DNA of 64,000 bases from Enterobacterales bacterium (GCA_030949565.1 JAUZSK010000051.1:1-64000), one strand, 5' to 3'; positions 1-11,098 are shown, counted from the first letter of the stretch. The notes: generated by a model from the letters alone, not told the origin. Translations and numbers: made by a program.

Positions 1-793
1 ATTATTAAAAATGCCGGCAATGAATGTCGATGAAACCTCACTAAGAGTGGATAAAAAGAACCACTGGGTCCATGTTTATTCAGCTGGCGATATTACGTTA
101 AAATGCCTAGATCGCGGGAGGGGCATTAAAGCCATTGATACGATTGATATTGTGCCGCGTTATGGCGGCGTGATCATCCATGATTGTTGGGCATCTTATT
201 TTTCCTATCGACATTGTGGGCATGGGTTATGTGGTTCACATTTGATGCGTGAGTTGACGTTTGTTGTTGAGTCCAATGGGTATGTTTGGGCTAAAATATG
301 AAGCGTCTTCTAAAAAGAAACGCATGCCAAGGTCTCGAAGAATGAGCAAAAGAAACTGACCGATAAAGATTATGCTAATTTACAGAAACGGTTTAGAAAT
401 ATTATCACGCGCGGAGAAAAGAATTACCGCCTGTGCCACCCAAACCCCGCGGTAAGCGCGGTAGAATAGCAAAATCAGAGGCTCATAATTTATGGGAAAG
501 AATGAGTGAGAATGAACAATCTGTATTATTGTTTGCGAAGAACTCTCATGTTTCATTTACCAATAATCGAGCCGAGCGTGATTTAAGAATGGCCAAGGTA
601 AAGCAAAAGGTGTCAGGTTGTTTTAGAACCGTTAGATACGCTCGGGCTTATTGTCGAATTTCAAGTTATCTTGCAGACTATGGCAAACAAAGGATATAAT
701 CCATTAATTGCCATTCAAATGGCTTTGGCTGGTAAAATTAATGATGTAGAGGTGCGAGTACAGTTACGCAAAACATTGATGTCAGCCTTGTAA
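1..793 (+). pseudogene. IS66-family transposase (TnpC) remnant
   Basis: The first 300 bases encode an IS66-type DDE transposase core, with a DET motif near the first Met, HDCW and CGSHLMREL. Homology then continues in other frames: KKLTDKDYANLQKRFRN from about 349, then PPKPRGKRGR and the NNRAERDLRMAKVKQKVSG block from about 433, and finally a C-terminus ending in LRKTLMSAL with TAA at 791-793. At least three frame breaks make it non-functional as read. The 5' part lies outside the window. Only about ten bases separate its stop from coding sequence of the next gene, so the usual IS66 terminal sequence appears missing or very short. Family assignment is firm; intactness is not. Confidence 0.8.
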
Positions 794-1040
794 TGTACTA
801 ATAGAGAAAATGAAATACAATTATGGAATTCCTTTATGGAAAATCATAGCGGTATTATGTCCAGCTCCGACCCGTAAAAAGAATATTTTTGAACTGTTTC
901 CGGAAATTGACCAAAAATGGTTTCAACATAAAGTTGATTCTGTTTTTCAAATGCAAACAAGAGCATTCAGTATTTGGGAGCAAAGACCCTATATTTTCAA
1001 GTTTAAAAATTATCGCCCCATTACCGGTATCGCCGAGTAT

Positions 1041-1066
1041 ATGTATCCGACATTCCGCACCCAGTT
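1041..1066 (+). repeat. Left target duplication and left inverted repeat of the IS1634 element
   Basis: ATGTAT at 1041-1046 is the target duplication. The element's left end follows from 1047 and contains CATTCCGCACCCAGTT, matching the right end in 17 of the first 20 positions. Confidence 0.85.
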
Positions 1067-2825
1067 TTAGGAATAAATCTGCTGATAAATATCTCCTAGG
1101 CAGTTAATAATCGTCTGGTGTCTAGGCTGTAAATTAACCACATGTCGTTCGCTATCATCAATGGTCAAGACATGAATTCCCTGAAAACAAAAGAACACCC
1201 AACGAGCGGTGGGGCGTTGGCTGGGCTTCTTCTTCATGTCAGGAAAATACACTTTTTTGTTTTTAACTCTTCTCTGATCTTATGCTCCAATGCCGCATAA
1301 ATCATCAAGCAGCAAGTCATGATCATTAATAACGCTTCAATTCGCTCTGGCTTTTTTAGGTAAAGTGATGAGGTTAAAAAGTCGGGGCTTTTTAAGAAAC
1401 GAAAGCCTTTTTCAACACTTTGTTGCGATTTGTAAAGGCTCAACATTTTGTTCATAGTGAGTGTTTTTGAGCAGTCATTCGTGGCAAGAATAAACAGACC
1501 TTTTGGGCGAGTAATGTTGCTCTTTTTGTAAGTCACAAGCCAGATCCCCGCTGATCTGGTAATCTATTCGAATGGGCGTTTGCTCGCGTTTGGGGCGACC
1601 GCTATTTTTATACACATCGATACTGATGATCGCTGAGTTATGAACCGTGATCATGTTTTGTTGTTTTTCCCAGTCGTTTAACGCTTTGTTTGCATCGGTG
1701 GTGCAGGCAAAACGTTGCTGGCAGAGTTTTTTAAAAGCTTTGATTGATTGCTCGGTGGTTTTTAGTATTTTTTTGTCGAGTGTTTTTTGCTCTCGTTTAG
1801 TGGCTTGTTCACTGCGAATGAGTAGCCAGCGTTGTTGAACTCCGCCATAATCTGAGTCAAACCATTTGCCGCTGTAGCCTTCGCTGATCGGTTCGAATGT
1901 GGCGGGATCATGTTCGGCAATTAACTGTTTGGCTTGGGTGATCTTTTGTGGCACACGGGTGATAAACAATTGTTTTTGTTGCTCTAACGATTGAATGGTT
2001 TCTGCCACATAAAGGGCTGCGTCTGCAATAAAGTATCGACTTTTCTGAGCGGCTTTTAGGCTTTTAATATGTGATTTAACGATTTTTTGAAGCCCTCTGC
2101 ATCATTAACATTACCGCTGGCAGCTTGCATATAAACCGGAATACCCGCTTGATTTTCAGTGATCAAATTGAGCACCACTTGGTTAAGCTCAGGACGATGA
2201 TCGCGGCTATAGCCTCGGACAAGTTTGATAGCATTGATCTCTGAGCCGTCGGTATGATATTGACCGTCTACATGTAAGCTAGTGGAGTCAAGATTAACCC
2301 CTCGCAAGGTAAGCCGAGGTAAGTGACGACTTTCTCCGACAATCCCTGATAGAGTTTTGATACACCGGTTTCATAGAGCTGATCAAGACAACGTCCAAGC
2401 GCATCATCATTAATATGCTCAGCCTTGATCCCCTTTCTAATCAACCGCTCAACCGGTTTTTCTGCAAAATATTCGGGATACATATGCAGTGTTCGACCAA
2501 CAAATCCCAAGCCATTTAACAGCATAGAAACGACCAATTCTCCGCAAGAGATATTGCGGTATTCGCTTTGATTAGGATGAGCTTGATCGAAGAATTGGGC
2601 AACCCCTAACTCTTTGCACATACCAGCGACGAGACCTAAATGATCGAGTCCTTTTGTTGAATAAGACGTTGACATAGTGTTTCCGACGTTCAAAAGAAAC
2701 AATAGATCAAATCAAGCAGGCTGTGTCAATAACTATTTGATTTAATTGGCATTATATCGCAAATCGAGATCCTTTAAGGGTATTTTTGATGGGACTTATT
2801 CGATTAACTAGGTGCGGAATGACAG
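1047..2825. mobile_element. IS1634-family insertion sequence, 1779 bp
   Basis: The element interrupts the diguanylate cyclase PAS domain. Its ends are imperfect inverted repeats sharing CATTCCGCACC followed by CAGTT or TAGTT. It is flanked by a direct 6-bp duplication ATGTAT (1041-1046 and 2826-2831). Joining the flanks restores the expected PAS reading. The single transposase gene runs on the minus strand, opposite to the host gene. Size, duplication length and transposase type all fit IS1634. Confidence 0.88.
1067..2675 (-). pseudogene. IS1634-type transposase, frameshifted
   Basis: A DDE transposase of the IS4 superfamily, IS1634 group, with an N-terminal DUF4277-like region (MSTSYSTKGLDHLGLVAGM). 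Catalytic landmarks are the Asp in NLDSTSLHVDG, the Asp in YFIADAALY and the Glu in YKSQQSVEKGFRFLK, which sits in the Y-R/K-E-K signature. The product is spread over five overlapping reading frames, with breaks near 2290, 2070, 1500 and 1245, so about 535 residues cannot be made from this sequence. ATG at 2673-2675 is the natural start. It may be inactive by mutation, or the breaks may be assembly errors like others in the window. Confidence 0.82.
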
Positions 2826-2831
2826 ATGTAT
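2806..2831 (-). repeat. Right inverted repeat and right target duplication of the IS1634 element
   Basis: Read inward, the right end begins CTGTCATTCCGCACCTAGTT. The second ATGTAT copy is at 2826-2831, after which the diguanylate cyclase reading frame resumes. Confidence 0.85.
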
Positions 2832-3490
2832 CAAAATATCTCGATATTTCCAATGGTTTCTACCACCGGAAAAGTCGATCACATCTGTATCATTGTTTAT
2901 GATGTGACGGATGTTGCAACCAACAGAAATGCGCTAAAAGACGCTAACCTACAACTAGAAAAGTTAAGCCGCATCGATCGATTAACCGGCCTTAATAATC
3001 GAGGCTATTGGCAAGAATGTCTGGAAAAGCCTACAGCCATTTTAAACGTTATAAGAAACAATTGAGTTTAGTCATCTTCGATATCGACCATTTTAAAGCC
3101 GTTAATGATAATCATGGACATCAAGCCGGAGATGAAGTGATCAAACAATGTGCCGCCACTTTGCTTAAATGCGCAAGAGCCACCGATATCTGTGGACGTT
3201 ATGGCGGAGAAGAGTTTGTTGCCATCCTGACCGATTCAGATACTAACAAGGCACTTATATTTGCAGAAAGGTTAAGAAAACAAATAGCGGATCTCTTGGT
3301 TATCTATCAAGGGACTGAAATAAAGTTTACCGTAAGCCTCGGTATTTGTCAGCTGTCAGAAAAAATTAAAAATGCCGATAGTTGGTTAGAACAAGCCGAT
3401 AAAGCACTTTATCACTCGAAGGAAAATGGTCGCAATCAATCCAGCATTGCTAAAACTTAACCACTAAAATTGATCATGTTCAATTTAATG

Positions 3491-4366
3491 TTAGCGACAA
3501 TTTTGACAAATTTCATCGCCAAGAGTATAGCGCACCGCATCTCTTAGGTCTTCATAATCATATTCAGAAAGGCCGCTGAATTCTAGGACTTTAGCACCTA
3601 CTTTCTGCCATTCAAAATCAACATCGCACTGTGCCAAGCGCTCTGGTAAATTGACCATATCTTCGGCCATTTTCAGCACACAGAGTAGCGTTTTCAAAGT
3701 TGGGTTTTCGATTGAATGATCATCTAACGCGCGGTCCACTGAGTGGTGATTTTTAACCGCTAAACAAATGACTTTAGGTAAATTCCAAACCCGCGCAAAC
3801 GCGATATCCCGCAGCAGCGTGGTGAACACCAAATCTGGTGAATTCTTCGCTGGTGATTCTGCCATCCTGGCGACTGTAAGAATATTCAATCACCTTCGGA
3901 TAGTCTTTATGCATCGAAGATAAAATAGGTATGCCGCAATTGTGAAATAATCCCAGAGTATAGGCTTCATCGGCTACCGCAAGGTTAAGTTGTCGGCAGA
4001 TGGTGGAAGCAACCGTTGCGACCGAAAGTGAAATTCCCAAAAAAGATTCATATCGAGTTGAGTGTCTAATTCGGAAAAAGATTTTCTTACATGTAGGGTT
4101 TTTAAAATACTAACCACACGGTCAACTCCCAGCATAATCACCGCTTGAGGTATGGAAGATATCCGGTTCATTAGTCCAAACGCCGGCGAATTAACAATTT
4201 TAATCACCGCCGCCGCAACCCCTGGGTCAACGGCAATCACTTATCCAATTTTTTCCAAATCAGCACCGCACTCAGTGATCTGTTCAAAGATTCCTGGTTG
4301 AGGCGGTATAAAAATTCCGGATAGAGATTGGTTCATTGCAATATCTGCTTTATTCACACGACTCAT
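3491..4366 (-). pseudogene. HDOD-domain signalling protein, broken
   Basis: HDOD domains are signalling relatives of HD phosphohydrolases that often sit beside cyclic-di-GMP enzymes. The protein starts at ATG 4366 (MSRVNKADIAMNQ) and reads to an in-frame TAA at 4241-4243. It resumes directly as VIAVDPGVAAAVIKIVNSPAFG, then breaks frame near 4030 and again near 3870 before ending in YTLGDEICQNCR at 3491. The expected HDOD order is present: the DP..AA.V.K.VNSPAFG helix, a LGLFHNCG segment and a C-terminal helical tail. It faces the diguanylate cyclase tail to tail with 30 bp between them. Three lesions in one gene suggest real decay, although compensating indels could also remove the stop. Confidence 0.78.
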
Positions 4367-4634
4367 ATATTGTAAATTCGATCCATTTCGCACTAAAGAC
4401 TATCCAGTACGAATTACGTCCTGCTATTATTCATTTTATTATGTGTCCTGTGCTAACTATAGATGAGATTGAATCAGTTTACCGAATATATTAGCTTGAT
4501 ATAGCCTGTTTTATTAAACAATCTTATGCAACAAAGTTATCAACTAGAAGGATAGTTTAGCCATAGCGAGATAAAAAAATAATTCTTTGAAGACACAATT
4601 CATATCGCCAAGTGATTTATTGTGCCATTCAGAA

Positions 4635-6881
4635 CTATTCAAGAACTAATCTATCAACCTTTTGAAAGCCGCGGGGGAGTTTATTGCCTCGACGCCCTCT
4701 TTCACCTCTATAATGTTCTAAATCACTCGGTTTTAAACGTAAATAACGTTTTCCTGAGTAGACTAGCAAGGCCTGATCGGTAGAAACGACGGCGATTGAA
4801 ACTACAAATTCTTCACGTAGTTTTAGCTTTGCTGATGGAATACCGATAATTTTATTACCTTTACCCTTGGCTAATTGAGGTAAATCCGCAATCGGAAACA
4901 CAAGCATACGACCTTCATTAGAAACACTGACACACCATTGATTGCTATAATCTGTCACTTTTTGGGCGGGTAAAACTTTAGCTCCAGAAGGTAAACTAAG
5001 TAATGCCTTGCCATTCTTAGTGCGAGTAATCGTATCCTCAAATTTACCCACAAAACCATAACCTGCATCACTAGAAAATAAATACTGCTGCTGATCATCA
5101 TCCATTAATGTGTCGATAAACACCGAACCTGCAATGGGGTTAAGTCGACCGGTTAAAGGTTCACCTTGCCCCCTCGCAGAAGGTAGACTATGTGCTAAAA
5201 GAGCGAAACTACGGCCACTGGAATCTAAAAATACCGCCCATTGATTACTTTTGCCCTTGGCCGATGAACCGTAAGCATCACCCGATTTATAGTTGAGGGC
5301 AGCGGCATCAACCTCATGGCCTTTGGCGCATCTAACCCAGCCCATTTTAGACATCACCACGGTCACAGCTTCACTCGGCATCAGATCAGTTTCACTCAAA
5401 GCTTTGGATTCTCCGCGAGTAACTATGGGTGACATGCGCTGGTCAGCAAACTCTTCCGCAGTTTGTTTGATTCCTTTTTTCACCAAGGTTTTTAAGCGTT
5501 GTTTGGAGCTAAGTATTAACTCTAACGCGGATTTTTCTTCAGCTAACTCACTCTGTTCACCGCGAATTTTCATCTCTTCAAGCTTGGCTAAATGACGTAA
5601 TTTCAAATCTAAAATAGCTTCCGCTTGAATATCGGAAATTCCAAAATGCTTCATTAATACTGGCTTAGGTTTATCTTCTTCACGAATAATCTTAATCACT
5701 TCATCAATATTTAAAAAGGCAATTAACAAGACCGGCCAGTTTGTGTAATCGTTCGATCGACTTTTGTCAAATCGCGACTCTAAACGGCGACGAGTTGTTT
5801 CGGTTCTAAACAGCAACCATTCTTGCAAAAAGGTCACCAAGCCTTTGACTCGTGGATTACCATCAATGCCTATCACATTCATATTCATGCGATAGTTTTT
5901 TTCCAAATCGGTGGTGGCAAATAAATGCCGCATAAGCGTTTCAACATCCACACGATTAGAACGAGGTATAATGACCAACCGAGTGGGATTTTCATGATCG
6001 GACTCATCTCGAAGGTCGGCCACCATGGGTAATTTTTTAGCTTGCATTTGGGCCGCGATCTGCTCTAATATTTTTGAGCCGGAAACCTGATGTGGCAAAC
6101 TATGCACCACAATATCACCCTCTTCCATTTCATACACCGCGCGCATTTTAAAACTACCACGCCCCGTTAAATAGGCTTTCGTAATATCCTGTTTGCTAGT
6201 GATGATTTCTGCATGAGTTGGGTAATCTGGTCCAGGAACAATCTGCATAACATCTTCTAAAGTGGCTTTAGGATTATCCAATAGATAAATGCAGGCATCG
6301 GCTATTTCAGTAATATTATGTGGTGGGATGTCAGTTGCCATACCAACTGCGATCCCGGTGGTGCCATTCAATAGTAGGTTAGGTAAACGAGCCGGAAGCA
6401 CCTTAGGTTCCTTTAAAGTACCATCAAAATTAGCCGACCATTCTACGGTACCTAAACCTAGCTCAGACAGCAGTACACCCGAATAAGCGGAAAGACGAGA
6501 TTCGGTATAACGCATCGCGGCAAAAGATTTAGGATCATCTGGTGCGCCCCAGTTACCTTGCCCATCGACCAGCGGGTAGCGATAAGAAAACGGCTGGGCC
6601 ATCAATACCATAGCTTCATAACAGGCACTGTCGCCATGTGGATGAAATTTACCCAGCACGTCACCCACGGTTCTAGCCGATTTTTTATACTTAGCAGTGG
6701 ACTTTAATCCTAGTTCGCTCATGGCATAAACGATCCGACGCTGCACTGGTTTTAAACCATCACCGATGTGCGGCAAAGCGCGATCCATGATCACATACAT
6801 GGAGTAGTTTAAGTAGGACTTCTCAGTAAAATCTGCGAGCGTTTGCTGCTCGACGCCTTCAAAATTTAATTCCATCATCAA
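4635..6881 (-). CDS. parC: DNA topoisomerase IV subunit A
   Basis: ParC is the DNA-breaking subunit of topoisomerase IV, which decatenates daughter chromosomes together with ParE. The 748-residue length matches the family (E. coli 752). The quinolone-resistance region reads [15 protein letters not shown] with Ser85 and Glu89, the sensitive wild-type residues, and the catalytic tyrosine is Tyr125 in RYTESRLS. The C-terminal beta-pinwheel ends with [13 protein letters not shown]. Three consecutive ATGs leave the start ambiguous by two codons. It lies 59 bp downstream of parE on the same strand, so cotranscription is likely. ParC rather than GyrA is inferred from length and the parE partner. Confidence 0.97.
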   Translation of the reverse strand: MMMELNFEGVEQQTLADFTEKSYLNYSMYVIMDRALPHIGDGLKPVQRRIVYAMSELGLKSTAKYKKSARTVGDVLGKFHPHGDSACYEAMVLMAQPFSYRYPLVDGQGNWGAPDDPKSFAAMRYTESRLSAYSGVLLSELGLGTVEWSANFDGTLKEPKVLPARLPNLLLNGTTGIAVGMATDIPPHNITEIADACIYLLDNPKATLEDVMQIVPGPDYPTHAEIITSKQDITKAYLTGRGSFKMRAVYEMEEGDIVVHSLPHQVSGSKILEQIAAQMQAKKLPMVADLRDESDHENPTRLVIIPRSNRVDVETLMRHLFATTDLEKNYRMNMNVIGIDGNPRVKGLVTFLQEWLLFRTETTRRRLESRFDKSRSNDYTNWPVLLIAFLNIDEVIKIIREEDKPKPVLMKHFGISDIQAEAILDLKLRHLAKLEEMKIRGEQSELAEEKSALELILSSKQRLKTLVKKGIKQTAEEFADQRMSPIVTRGESKALSETDLMPSEAVTVVMSKMGWVRCAKGHEVDAAALNYKSGDAYGSSAKGKSNQWAVFLDSSGRSFALLAHSLPSARGQGEPLTGRLNPIAGSVFIDTLMDDDQQQYLFSSDAGYGFVGKFEDTITRTKNGKALLSLPSGAKVLPAQKVTDYSNQWCVSVSNEGRMLVFPIADLPQLAKGKGNKIIGIPSAKLKLREEFVVSIAVVSTDQALLVYSGKRYLRLKPSDLEHYRGERGRRGNKLPRGFQKVDRLVLE

Positions 6882-6940
6882 TTATTTCGTTGTTTTAGTG
6901 AAAAAAATTATTGTTTAAATGATTGCTGCTTTAAACCGGA

Positions 6941-8834
6941 CTAAGCAAGTTCAACCATACCACCTTTTAGTTCCAGCCATGCTTTTCGATCAGCCGCGCG
7001 TTTTTTGTTTAGCAGCATATCCATCATTTCAAAAGTTCTTTCATAAGAGTCAATGGTCAATTGCACCAACCTTCGAGTACTGGGATCCATGGTTGTTTCT
7101 CTTAATTGTTTAGGATTCATTTCACCTAAGCCTTTAAATCGTTGAATATTGACTATTGCCACGTTTTTTTTCGGCGGTAATTCTGTCCAAAACACCTTTT
7201 CTTTCATCTTCGTCTAATGCATAGTAGACATCTTTTCCCACATCAATTCGATATAAGGGTGGCATCGCAATATAAACGTGACCGGCTTCAACCAAGGCTT
7301 GAAAATGTCGAATAAATAGCGCACAAAGTAACGTTGCTATGTGCAATCCATCAGAATCCGCATCGGCTAGTACACAAATTTTTCCGTAACGCAGACCGCT
7401 CAAGTCTTCCGAGCCAGGATCAAGCCCTAGGGCAACAGAGATATCATGAACTTCTTGCGAGGCTAAAATTTCTGATGAATCAACCTCCCAGGTATTTAAG
7501 ATTTTCCCGCGTAGCGGCATAATGGCTTGAAACTCTTTATCACGAGCTTGTTTCGCTGAGCCACCGGCGGAATCACCTTCGACCAAGAATAATTCACCTG
7601 CCATCGTATCTTGTCCCGAACAATCGGATAATTTTCCGGGTAACGCTGGACCACTGGTGATTTTTTTACGCGCGACCTTTTTGCGAGAGCGCATTCGAAT
7701 ATGCGCATTGGCAATGGCGAGTTCGGTTAACTGGTCACCATAATTAGGATTCTGGTTGAGCCAAAGTGAAAAAGCGTCTTTAACCACACCAGAAACAAAA
7801 GCTGCACATTGACGTGATGAAAGGCGCTCTTTGGTTTGGCCGGAAAATTGTGGATCTTGCATTTTGACTGACAATACAAAACTAAGGCCGCTCCAAATAT
7901 CATCTGCGGTCAACTTAACCCCTCGCGGCAGGCTATTTCTAAATTCACAAAACTCCTTCATAGCATCCAGTAGCCCAGTCCGCAAACCGTTAACATGAGT
8001 GCCACCTTGCACCGTCGGGATTAAATTGACATAGCTTTCATTGATTAAATCGCCTCCCTCTGGCAACCAAAATAAAGCCCAGTCGACAGCTTCTGATTCA
8101 CCCTTGAAACTCCCCGTAAAAGGTTCTTCTGGAAGTTTTAAAACATCCACTGCGGTTATTTTTAAGTAATCAGTTAAGCCATCTTGGTAATACCATTCAG
8201 TTTTTTCTCCGTCTTTAGTATTATCAATCAGGGTAACGGTTAAGCCTGGACATAAAACGGCTTTGGCTCTCAATAAATGCTTGAGTTTTGACAGAGAATA
8301 TTTAGCCGAATCAAAATATTGAGGGTCTGGCCAAAAGATAACGGTAGTTCCGGTATTTCGTTGTCCAACTTCACCAATCACCTTTAAAGGTTTAGAGACT
8401 TCGCCATTTTCAAAACAAATTTGGTGACGCTTACCATCTCGCTTAACTAAAACTTCGACTCGGCTGGACAGTGCATTAACCACCGAAATGCCCACTCCGT
8501 GAAGTCCACCAGAAAATTCATAGTTTTTATTAGAAAATTTACCACCGGCATGCAGCTTGGTTAGAATAAGCTCCACCCCGCTAACGCCTTCTTCCGCGTG
8601 AATATCAACCGGCATACCGCGACCGTCATCTTCGACCTCAATCGAACCATCCGTATGCACTAGCACCTTAATGTTACGACAATGCCCTGCTAAAGCTTCG
8701 TCCACACTATTATCAATAACTTCTTGAGCTAAATGGTTGGGACGAGTGGTATCAGTGTACATTCCCGGTCGTTTTTTTACTGGGTCAAGGCCACTAAGAA
8801 CTTCGATTGAATCTGAATTGTACGAACTAGACAT
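6941..8834 (-). CDS. parE: DNA topoisomerase IV subunit B, frame broken near 7150-7180
   Basis: ParE is the ATPase subunit of topoisomerase IV. The GHKL ATPase domain shows [13 protein letters not shown] and [14 protein letters not shown]. The TOPRIM part shows [16 protein letters not shown] and DADSDGLHI. After [10 protein letters not shown] the frame is lost. The conserved end ([24 protein letters not shown]) continues one frame over to TAA at 6941. The span is 1894 bp, one base more than 631 codons; with that base removed the protein is 630 residues, the same as E. coli ParE. An A8 run (GAAAAAAAACG) is adjacent. Since parE is essential, a sequence error is likelier than a true mutation. 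Confidence 0.93.
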
Positions 8835-8956
8835 TAATTTCCTTATGATTATTGTTATAAAATCATGGCGCTATCATCGCGTGGATTAAAACTAAAGGCA
8901 AGACTTGAAGCAGAAATTTTATCGTTTTGAGGTGTGATTTAGCGCCAGTTGAAGGA

Positions 8957-9760
8957 CTAATAACCTTTTATTGAGTAATCGACAGTAAATTCGATATTTT
9001 TCATCCGGTGAACTTGAGTTTCGATACTACCATTAGGCAACAGTTGAAGGTAACGATAACCAGGTGAATCAGTATCAGCAGAGAATTCAGTTGATCCTGG
9101 TTTAAACTGGACACAACTCGAGGGCGTCGCTATCCAGTCAATACCATCAAATGTTGCCAAATATTCTTGATGAATATGGCCCCATAAAACCCCCTTGACC
9201 TTAGGGTAAGCCTTTAATATATCATGCAATTCTTGTTTATTCCTTAACCCTATTTGGTCCAGCCATTCACTGCCCACATCGACCGGATGGTGGTGTAAAA
9301 CGATAAGGCTAAATTTATCCTGATGCTGCTCTAATTTTTCAGTCAAAAATTCCATCTGAGATGGTGAAAGCTCACCATAAACCTTTTCTACCACCGACGA
9401 ATCCAACAAAATAATTTGCCAGTGTTCAAATAATAAATGCTTGGCGGCTGAAATACAGCCGCTATTCATGGTGCGTTGCATCGCCACATTACAATCGTGA
9501 TTACCTGCAATCCAATAGGTAGGAAGAGCCATACGGTTAAAGGATTCAGCTAAGAATTGGTATGCTTGATCAGAGGAATCTTGGGATAGATCGCCGGTGG
9601 CTAAAATAACATCGGGTGCCCATTCTTCACGCATCACTCTGTCACATACCGCATTAAAGCTATGGCGGGTATTCAGCCCTAGCAAACAGCCTTCGGGATC
9701 AGCAAAAATGTGGCTGTCGGTAATTTGGACTAGTTTTACCACCTGCGTATCTGAGCTCAC
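8957..9760 (-). CDS. cpdA: 3',5'-cyclic AMP phosphodiesterase CpdA
   Basis: CpdA hydrolyses cAMP to AMP and so tunes CRP-dependent regulation. All calcineurin-type metallophosphoesterase motifs are present in order: QITDSHIF (D-x-H), ATGDLSQD, AGNHDCN, LHHHPVD and LWGHIHQE. Length is 267 residues, close to the E. coli enzyme. It lies between nudF/DUF1249 and parE, the order seen in E. coli (nudF-yqiB-cpdA-yqiA-parE) but without yqiA. The start is given as GTG 9760. An upstream ATG at 9800 lies one frame away across an A7 run, so a slightly longer N-terminus is possible. Confidence 0.93.
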   Translation of the reverse strand: MSSDTQVVKLVQITDSHIFADPEGCLLGLNTRHSFNAVCDRVMREEWAPDVILATGDLSQDSSDQAYQFLAESFNRMALPTYWIAGNHDCNVAMQRTMNSGCISAAKHLLFEHWQIILLDSSVVEKVYGELSPSQMEFLTEKLEQHQDKFSLIVLHHHPVDVGSEWLDQIGLRNKQELHDILKAYPKVKGVLWGHIHQEYLATFDGIDWIATPSSCVQFKPGSTEFSADTDSPGYRYLQLLPNGSIETQVHRMKNIEFTVDYSIKGY

Positions 9761-9872
9761 AAGCTGGTGACTTAAACTGTTTTTTTAATTTATTTTGCAT
9801 ATTCCATTCTCAAAATTTTCTCAAGTCAGCTCAGAATTAAGCGGCTGACTAGCCAGACAATGTTTTAGACTC

Positions 9873-10280
9873 TCACCCAAAAAGCGGTTGATCTGTCTTT
9901 TTTTCATCCTTTTGTCTATTGATTAATCGCCGGCCAGTGAAAATAGCTCGCATGGCTTTCGGGCCAGACATATCCATGACTTCAAGCAGCTTTGCATCAT
10001 GATATAGGCGCAACATAAGCACTAAATCTTGCGGCATCTTATCTACCAAAGCACCAATTTTAAGCAATAACGTGCTGGTGTATTTGGCTGTTTCAAGCAA
10101 CTTAAAATCAAAGTCTTGCATTCCAATTCGATGCTTTAAAAGCGAGCGGTTTAATTGGCGCGCCAAAACTTGGTTTTGCTTTGTTTCAAGGTTAGGAATT
10201 AATTTTATAATAAGAAAATAATTAACCTCGCATTGAGAGATAAATTCATCTAAATCCGGTTGATATCTCTTCAAATGCAT
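9873..10280 (-). CDS. yqiB: DUF1249 family protein (YqiB-like)
   Basis: A 135-residue cytoplasmic protein of the DUF1249 family, beginning MHLKRYQPDLDEFISQCEVNYF, which is the family hallmark region, and containing a DLVLMLRLYHDAKLLEV segment. Its biochemical role is not established. It sits between nudF and cpdA exactly as yqiB does in E. coli, which supports the assignment and suggests one transcription unit. The last residues are lysine-rich and poorly conserved. Confidence 0.88.
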   Translation of the reverse strand: MHLKRYQPDLDEFISQCEVNYFLIIKLIPNLETKQNQVLARQLNRSLLKHRIGMQDFDFKLLETAKYTSTLLLKIGALVDKMPQDLVLMLRLYHDAKLLEVMDMSGPKAMRAIFTGRRLINRQKDEKKTDQPLFG

Positions 10281-10510
10281 GACCTATTTTTATATGACCT
10301 GCGGAGGTTAAAGGGTTAAAAGTAATCCTGCTATAGCAATAATAAAACCAATTTATCAGTTACCTGTTACCTATCAACTGCTTATTCCTCAAGCCATGCA
10401 ATCCTATGCTTGATTTTAGTCTATTTTTGACTTAATTTTGAGCTGTAATGGCATATTTTGACCAAGTTTCATTAAAAATAATCTCAAATTGTGACATAAA
10501 GCCACTTTTA

Positions 10511-11098
10511 TTAATCGAAAATCAGATTTCTCTCCGGTTGGAGCTGCAACCATTGCAGCGCTATAATCGTCATCGCATTGTTAATTTTGCCTTTTTTTAA
10601 CCAATCAAAGACCTCAGTGGCTGCCAACCGATGCACTTTTATATCTTCGTTTTCATTTTCTAAGCCTGCATATTCAGCTATTTGATCAATATTAATTTGG
10701 CCAATAAATAACCATATCTGCTCGTCGCTACCGCCTGGGCTAGAATAATAATGATGAATTAATTTCAAGCCCTTAATTTGTACCCCAGATTCCTCAATCG
10801 CCTCTCTTTGCACCACTTGCTTTGGTGTTTCATCGGATTCAATCATGCCCGCCACCACTTCCATGATCCAAGGATAGTCACTCTCTATCGCTCCAGGCCT
10901 AAATTGTTCAATCAGGACCAATTGATCGGTCTTTGGATCAAAAAGTAAAACGCCTGCGGCATTGCCTCGTTGCAAAATTTCACGAGTAAATTCTTGACTC
11001 CAGCCGCCTTGAAATAGCTGGTGTTTAAGGCGGTAGTTTTGCAACTTAAAAAATCCAGAATACAGACTTTTTTGTTCAAGCAATTGATATTGCATCAT
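10511..11098 (-). CDS. nudF: ADP-ribose diphosphatase, Nudix hydrolase
   Basis: NudF cleaves ADP-ribose to AMP and ribose-5-phosphate. The Nudix box spans residues 84-106, with GMIESDE followed by REAIEESGV, fitting G-x5-E-x7-RE-U-x-EE-x-G-U. The 195-residue length is close to E. coli NudF at about 209. The upstream proline-rich PGAIESDYPWIMEVVAG segment is typical of ADP-ribose hydrolases. It heads the minus-strand group nudF-DUF1249-cpdA-parE-parC, diverging from the methyltransferase-tolC pair. Two adjacent ATGs leave the start uncertain by one residue. A 230-bp gap separates it from DUF1249. Confidence 0.92.
   Translation of the reverse strand: MMQYQLLEQKSLYSGFFKLQNYRLKHQLFQGGWSQEFTREILQRGNAAGVLLFDPKTDQLVLIEQFRPGAIESDYPWIMEVVAGMIESDETPKQVVQREAIEESGVQIKGLKLIHHYYSSPGGSDEQIWLFIGQINIDQIAEYAGLENENEDIKVHRLAATEVFDWLKKGKINNAMTIIALQWLQLQPERNLIFD

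Larger units (their letters stand above)
800..3460 (+). pseudogene. PAS-GGDEF diguanylate cyclase split by an IS element
   Basis: A sensor diguanylate cyclase, which would make cyclic-di-GMP from GTP. The PAS part starts abruptly at about 800 (IQLWNSFMENHSGI), breaks frame near 875, and continues as KNIFELFPEIDQKWF to GIAEYMY at 1046. The IS occupies 1047-2825, after which the same protein resumes as MYQNISIFPM, then the DRLTGLNNRG linker. Another frame break follows near 3028, then the GGDEF domain with FDIDHFK, the active-site variant GGEEF, and a stop at 3458-3460. The N-terminus is lost at the IS66 junction. Removing the IS and one 6-bp duplication leaves 876 bp, a multiple of three. The gene is clearly dead as read. 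Confidence 0.85.

Noticed and set aside
810-1070. Apparent 86-residue stand-alone gene
   Set aside because: It is the PAS part of the diguanylate cyclase cut by the IS; its last codons run into IS DNA.
7150-7180. Programmed frameshifting in parE at the A8 run
   Set aside because: A -1 slip from the zero frame gives an immediate stop; the needed shift is +1 (or -2), and no known signal supports that.
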